A DNA stretch of 7,846 nt, taken from contig JAZUOO010000020.1 of assembly GCA_045604705.1 (NCBI GenBank), positions 1-7,846 on the forward strand. Reading direction: 5' to 3'. Numbering within the stretch: position 1 is the stretch's first letter; each line of letters opens with the position of its first letter. Source of the DNA: SIG622 sp045604705. GTDB taxonomy: Bacteria; Bacillota; Clostridia; Oscillospirales; CAG-382. The notes beneath the pieces are model-generated. The model was given only the letters and a program-made list of their open reading frames with translations, had not been told where the DNA came from and ran no database searches. Below are positions 4,966-7,846 of the stretch, in pieces. Position numbers and translations under genes: made by a program.

Positions 4966-6297
4966 TCATAAATAATTATATTTTTTACGCTTGATTATGA
5001 TAAACAGAATGGAAATTATCGCTGCTGCAATCTCTGCCGCAACTATTGAGAGCCATATGCCGTCAAGTTTAAAGATTATTGGCAGTAATATTACCGCAGT
5101 AACTTGGAACACTAAAGTACGAAGAAATGCCATGACAGCTGATGTTACACCGTTATTAAGTGAAGTGAAGAATGATGAACCGAAAATGGCAATTCCGGAA
5201 AACAGGAACGAGAATGAATATATGAGGAAACCTTTAAGAGTTATGCTCATAAGCACCTTATCATAACCTACAAAAATTAAGGACAAAGGATATGCAAGAA
5301 GCTCTCCGAGAGCAAACATTAGAACTGAGGAAACACCGATTATACTTATGCTTTTTTTGAGAAGTCCACGGAGTTCACTGTGGTTTTGTGCTCCGTAATG
5401 ATAACCTATTACGGGTGCAATTCCGGTAGCAAAGCCTATGAATATTGCGAGGAATATCATGTTTACATACATAAGCACACCATATGCCGCAATGCCGTCT
5501 TCGCCTGCATATTTAAGGAGTTGGAAATTATACAGCATACTTACAAGGGACATTGAGATATTGTTCATAAGCTCGGAGGATCCGTTAGTGCAGATCTTTA
5601 GAAGTCCTTTTCCATCAAATTCAAATTTTGTGAGACGAAGAATACTTGTATTTTCCCTTGCAAAGTAGATTATCGGGATAAGTCCACCGACTACCTGGCT
5701 CATAGCCGTGGCTAATGCTGCACCCGTAAGTCCCCATTTGAATACTGCCATAAAAATAACATCCATAATCATATTGGTAACACCTGAGGCTACTGTCGTG
5801 TATAAACCGATATTAGGCTTTTCGGCGGTTATAAAAAAGCTTTGAAATTCATACTGAAGCATAAAGAACGGTAGTGCACAAACTATTATTCGTCCGTACA
5901 GTACAGAATCATTAAGCATTTGTCCCTCGGCACCAAGGAGCTTTGCGGCAAAGGGAAGAAGAACAAAGCTGACCAGTGCGAGGACAACGCCGACGGCAAA
6001 GGATATATACACCGTCATTGAAAACAGACGCTGAGCCTTTTCCTTTTTTCCCAACCCCATGGTCACTGCGACAAGGGCACTGCCTCCGGTACCGAACATA
6101 AAGCCGAGTGCACCGAGAAGCATTATAACCGGAAATATGAAGTTTACCGCCGCAAAAGGGGTTTTGCCCACGAAATTTGAAACACAAAAGCCGTCTACCA
6201 CGCCGTAAATGGATGTGAATATCATCATTATTATCGAGGGCATGGTGAATCTGAGCATTCGTTTTGTATCAAAGTGGTCGGATAACTGTATTTGCAT
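4966..6297 (-). CDS. MATE family multidrug/metabolite exporter
   Basis: Integral membrane antiporter of the MATE family, which exports cationic drugs or metabolites using a Na+ or H+ gradient. The 443 residues are full family length, with about 12 hydrophobic segments in two six-helix lobes (roughly 15-225 and 235-435). Typical features include the first-helix region FTMPSIIMMIFTSIYGVVDG (17-36), the loop GTGGSALVAVTMGLGKK after the second helix, its counterpart GFATGIAPVIGYHYGA in the second lobe, and a basic C-terminal tail. The substrate cannot be read from the sequence; it looks closest to the MepA/DinF-like clostridial group. The ATG at 6297 is served by AAGGA about 12 nt upstream, and a separate promoter lies at 6382-6410. 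No clear terminator follows in the 120 bp before the next promoter. No adjacent regulator gene is present. Confidence 0.9.
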   Translation of the reverse strand: MQIQLSDHFDTKRMLRFTMPSIIMMIFTSIYGVVDGFCVSNFVGKTPFAAVNFIFPVIMLLGALGFMFGTGGSALVAVTMGLGKKEKAQRLFSMTVYISFAVGVVLALVSFVLLPFAAKLLGAEGQMLNDSVLYGRIIVCALPFFMLQYEFQSFFITAEKPNIGLYTTVASGVTNMIMDVIFMAVFKWGLTGAALATAMSQVVGGLIPIIYFARENTSILRLTKFEFDGKGLLKICTNGSSELMNNISMSLVSMLYNFQLLKYAGEDGIAAYGVLMYVNMIFLAIFIGFATGIAPVIGYHYGAQNHSELRGLLKKSISIIGVSSVLMFALGELLAYPLSLIFVGYDKVLMSITLKGFLIYSFSFLFSGIAIFGSSFFTSLNNGVTSAVMAFLRTLVFQVTAVILLPIIFKLDGIWLSIVAAEIAAAIISILFIIIKRKKYNYL

Positions 6298-6381
6298 TTT
6301 TATAACCGTTCCTTTTCAAACTATATGATTTTATTTACCGTTTACTCTTTTCCCTTTTGGGTACGGAAATATATCTTCAGC

Positions 6382-6410
6382 ATTACAGCATGAGATAAGA
6401 GTGAATTCAA
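6382..6410 (-). promoter_or_regulatory. Candidate extended -10 promoter of the MATE gene
   Basis: On the - strand, TTGAAT (6410-6405) is followed after 17 bp by TGTAAT (6387-6382), which is preceded by TGC as an extended -10. The leader would be about 75-80 nt and contains a short CCC/GGG inverted repeat. The promoter lies downstream of the PqqD terminator, consistent with an independent transcription unit. Confidence 0.55.
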
Positions 6411-6445
6411 CCGATAATCTGCTTAATAAATATATTTTTATGCAG

Positions 6446-6470
6446 AAAAAGGGACAGACAAAGCCGTCCC
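6446..6470 (-). terminator. Intrinsic terminator after the OPT-PqqD operon
   Basis: On the - strand, GGGACGG (6470-6464) pairs with CTGTCCC (6457-6451), including one G-U pair, around a 6-nt loop. A run of five T follows (6450-6446). It begins 10 nt after the PqqD-like stop codon and separates that operon from the MATE gene. Confidence 0.85.
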
Positions 6471-6479
6471 AAAATTCCA

Positions 6480-6833
6480 TTATTGTTTTTTGAAAGTAAC
6501 AAAGCCGTAGCTCGCAAGAACGGAAAAATACTTTGCAAGACGTTCATACAACGGTTCAGCTTTGTCTCCGAATTCTTCCTTGACATTCTTTCCAAGCTCG
6601 AATATTGACTTCTCGCCGTCAATGAGAGGCCATACAAAACTGCCTGTTTCATCAAGGTGTATATAGCTTATTTTCGGCTTTCCGAGAATTATCTGCGCGA
6701 GCTTGTTTGCTATTCCCTTGTTTTTGCGGCTAAGGGTGACAATGCCGTTTTCATCAGTTTCCCAGCCGAGCTCGGGATTTCTTTGCGGAATCATGTCAAG
6801 GTAATTCTTTGAATTTTCAGTTTTCTTTTTCAT
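6480..6833 (-). CDS. PqqD family protein
   Basis: PqqD-like proteins are small winged-helix domains that bind precursor peptides and present them to modifying enzymes; the same fold is the RiPP recognition element. The 117 residues include the family core, with LDETGSFVWPLIDGEKSIFEL (60-80 as a block; key residues Asp61, Gly64, Trp68, Ile71, Gly73) followed by a helical EEFGDKAEPLYERLAKYFSVL segment and a terminal beta strand GFVTF. The charged N-terminal 20 residues are probably flexible. The ATG is only 3 nt after the OPT transporter stop, and no good ribosome site precedes it, so translation by coupling or reinitiation is likely. A terminator follows the gene. No radical SAM enzyme, precursor peptide or other PQQ gene is in view, so a role in PQQ synthesis is unlikely. 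A link to peptides handled by the transporter is inferred. Confidence 0.8.
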   Translation of the reverse strand: MKKKTENSKNYLDMIPQRNPELGWETDENGIVTLSRKNKGIANKLAQIILGKPKISYIHLDETGSFVWPLIDGEKSIFELGKNVKEEFGDKAEPLYERLAKYFSVLASYGFVTFKKQ

Positions 6834-6836
6834 GGC

Positions 6837-7846
6837 TTACTGCTTGTTTTTTGCTCTCTTTTTCCACAAGCTGAACTTGAGAAGCGAAAGAACAACAAGT
6901 GCAAATACGGCAATGCTGAGTATCTTTGCTACGGTATCCGGGAGACCAAGAATACCTGAAACATCTAAAACATCGGCAAGAGTTGCACCGCCTATCGGGA
7001 TAATCGCAAGAACCGCAAGCAGAATACCCACAAGTCCTTCGCCCGCAATCATACCCGAGCAGAAAAGGATACCGTCATTTACTATTTCCTTCTTTTCTTC
7101 CTCTTTCTTCTTCATTCTGTCAAATACGAGACGAACAAGACCACCTACCATAATGCAGGCATTGAGATGTACGGGGAGATAAACACCTATTGCAAAGGGA
7201 AGAACCGGAATACCGATAATCTCAATAAGAACAGCAATAAATACACCGGTAAATACGAGTCCCCAGGGGAGATTGCCGTCCATAACGCCTTCGGTTATCA
7301 TCTTCATGAGTGTTGCCTGAGGTGCACCAAGCTCGGCTGAACCGAAGCCCCATGCGGTATCAAGGAGATAGAGAGTACCGCCGATTGCAAGAGCGGATGC
7401 AACAACACCTATAATTTCACCAATCTGCTGCTTCTTGGGAGTAGAACCGAGAAGAAAGCCTGTTTTTAAATCCTGAGATGTATCGCCCGAAATTGCGGCA
7501 ACAATACAGATAATGGAGCCGATTGCGATAGCTGCCTGCATACCTGCAGAGCCTACGGAGCCTGTAACCTTGAGAAGAAGCGTCGCCACAAGAAGTGTAG
7601 CTATCGCCATGCCCGAAACAGGGTTATTACTGCTTCCTACAAGACCTACCATTCTTGAAGAAACGGTAGCAAAGAAGAAGCCGAACACTACAACTATAAC
7701 CGCAACGAGAAGAGATACGGGAATAGCGGGAATAAGCCATACAAGGAGAGTAAGAACTGCGATAACTAAGAGAACTATCTTCATATTGAGATCCTGCTCG
7801 GTTCTCGCACCGCTGCCCTTGGCTCCTCCCATACTTTTAAGGGAAT
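6837..7846 (-). CDS. OPT family oligopeptide transporter, C-terminal part
   Basis: Membrane transporter of the OPT (oligopeptide transporter) superfamily, whose members take up peptides or metal-chelate conjugates by proton coupling. About 336 codons are present, roughly the C-terminal half of a protein usually near 630-660 residues; the reading frame stays open through the right edge of the window, so an ATG at 7832 should not be taken as the start. Diagnostic stretches are SSNNPVSGM, SGDTSQDLKTGFLLGSTPKK, DGNLPWGLVFTG and PVLPFAIGVYLPVHLNA, separated by several hydrophobic helices. A charged cytoplasmic loop DRMKKKEEEKKE lies near the C-terminal third, and the protein ends in a basic tail. 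It is the first gene of an apparent operon with the PqqD-like gene. Substrate cannot be determined, and the promoter is outside the window. Confidence 0.93.
   Translation of the reverse strand, partial: SLKSMGGAKGSGARTEQDLNMKIVLLVIAVLTLLVWLIPAIPVSLLVAVIVVVFGFFFATVSSRMVGLVGSSNNPVSGMAIATLLVATLLLKVTGSVGSAGMQAAIAIGSIICIVAAISGDTSQDLKTGFLLGSTPKKQQIGEIIGVVASALAIGGTLYLLDTAWGFGSAELGAPQATLMKMITEGVMDGNLPWGLVFTGVFIAVLIEIIGIPVLPFAIGVYLPVHLNACIMVGGLVRLVFDRMKKKEEEKKEIVNDGILFCSGMIAGEGLVGILLAVLAIIPIGGATLADVLDVSGILGLPDTVAKILSIAVFALVVLSLLKFSLWKKRAKNKQ

Noticed and set aside
6407..6655. Open frame of 82 codons on the - strand overlapping the PqqD-like gene
   Set aside because: It runs through the terminator at 6446-6470 and overlaps a recognised family protein in another frame.

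Overview
The window looks like Clostridia (Firmicutes), probably a gut Oscillospiraceae/Ruminococcaceae-type genome. This is inferred from the AT-rich spacers, the strong AGGAGG-type ribosome sites, the Tn916-like ArdA, and the neighbourhood of a clostridial-type OPT transporter, a PqqD-like protein, a MATE exporter and an atypical cysteine synthase. The genus cannot be fixed from the sequence alone.

Positions 1 to about 2690 are the integrase-proximal end of an integrated mobile element, read on the + strand. It carries ardA (antirestriction DNA mimic), a small excisionase-like DNA-binding protein, a tyrosine integrase with all six catalytic residues, and a small ribbon-helix-helix, MobC-like protein whose start overlaps the integrase end. 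A strong bidirectional terminator follows, then an 11-bp tandem repeat that may be an integrase arm site. The element abuts the 3' end of guaA, a known integration hotspot. The other element end and any conjugation genes lie outside the window to the left.

Positions 2695 to 7846 are chromosomal, with all genes on the - strand. In transcription order they are an OPT-family peptide transporter (5' end cut by the window edge), a PqqD-like protein 3 nt behind it and closed by a terminator, a MATE exporter with its own promoter, a cysteine synthase-like enzyme with an extended -10 promoter and a duplicated candidate operator, and guaA. The guaA gene encodes only the ATP-pyrophosphatase/dimerisation half of GMP synthase. 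The glutamine amidotransferase half is absent from the gene and from its neighbourhood.

The points most worth a second look are the single-domain GuaA serving as integration target, the OPT-PqqD pair (a peptide-binding-type domain coupled to a peptide transporter without a visible radical SAM partner), the changed substrate loops of the cysteine synthase, and a 9-bp motif repeated across the mobile element. No CRISPR array, rRNA, tRNA or insertion sequence was seen.
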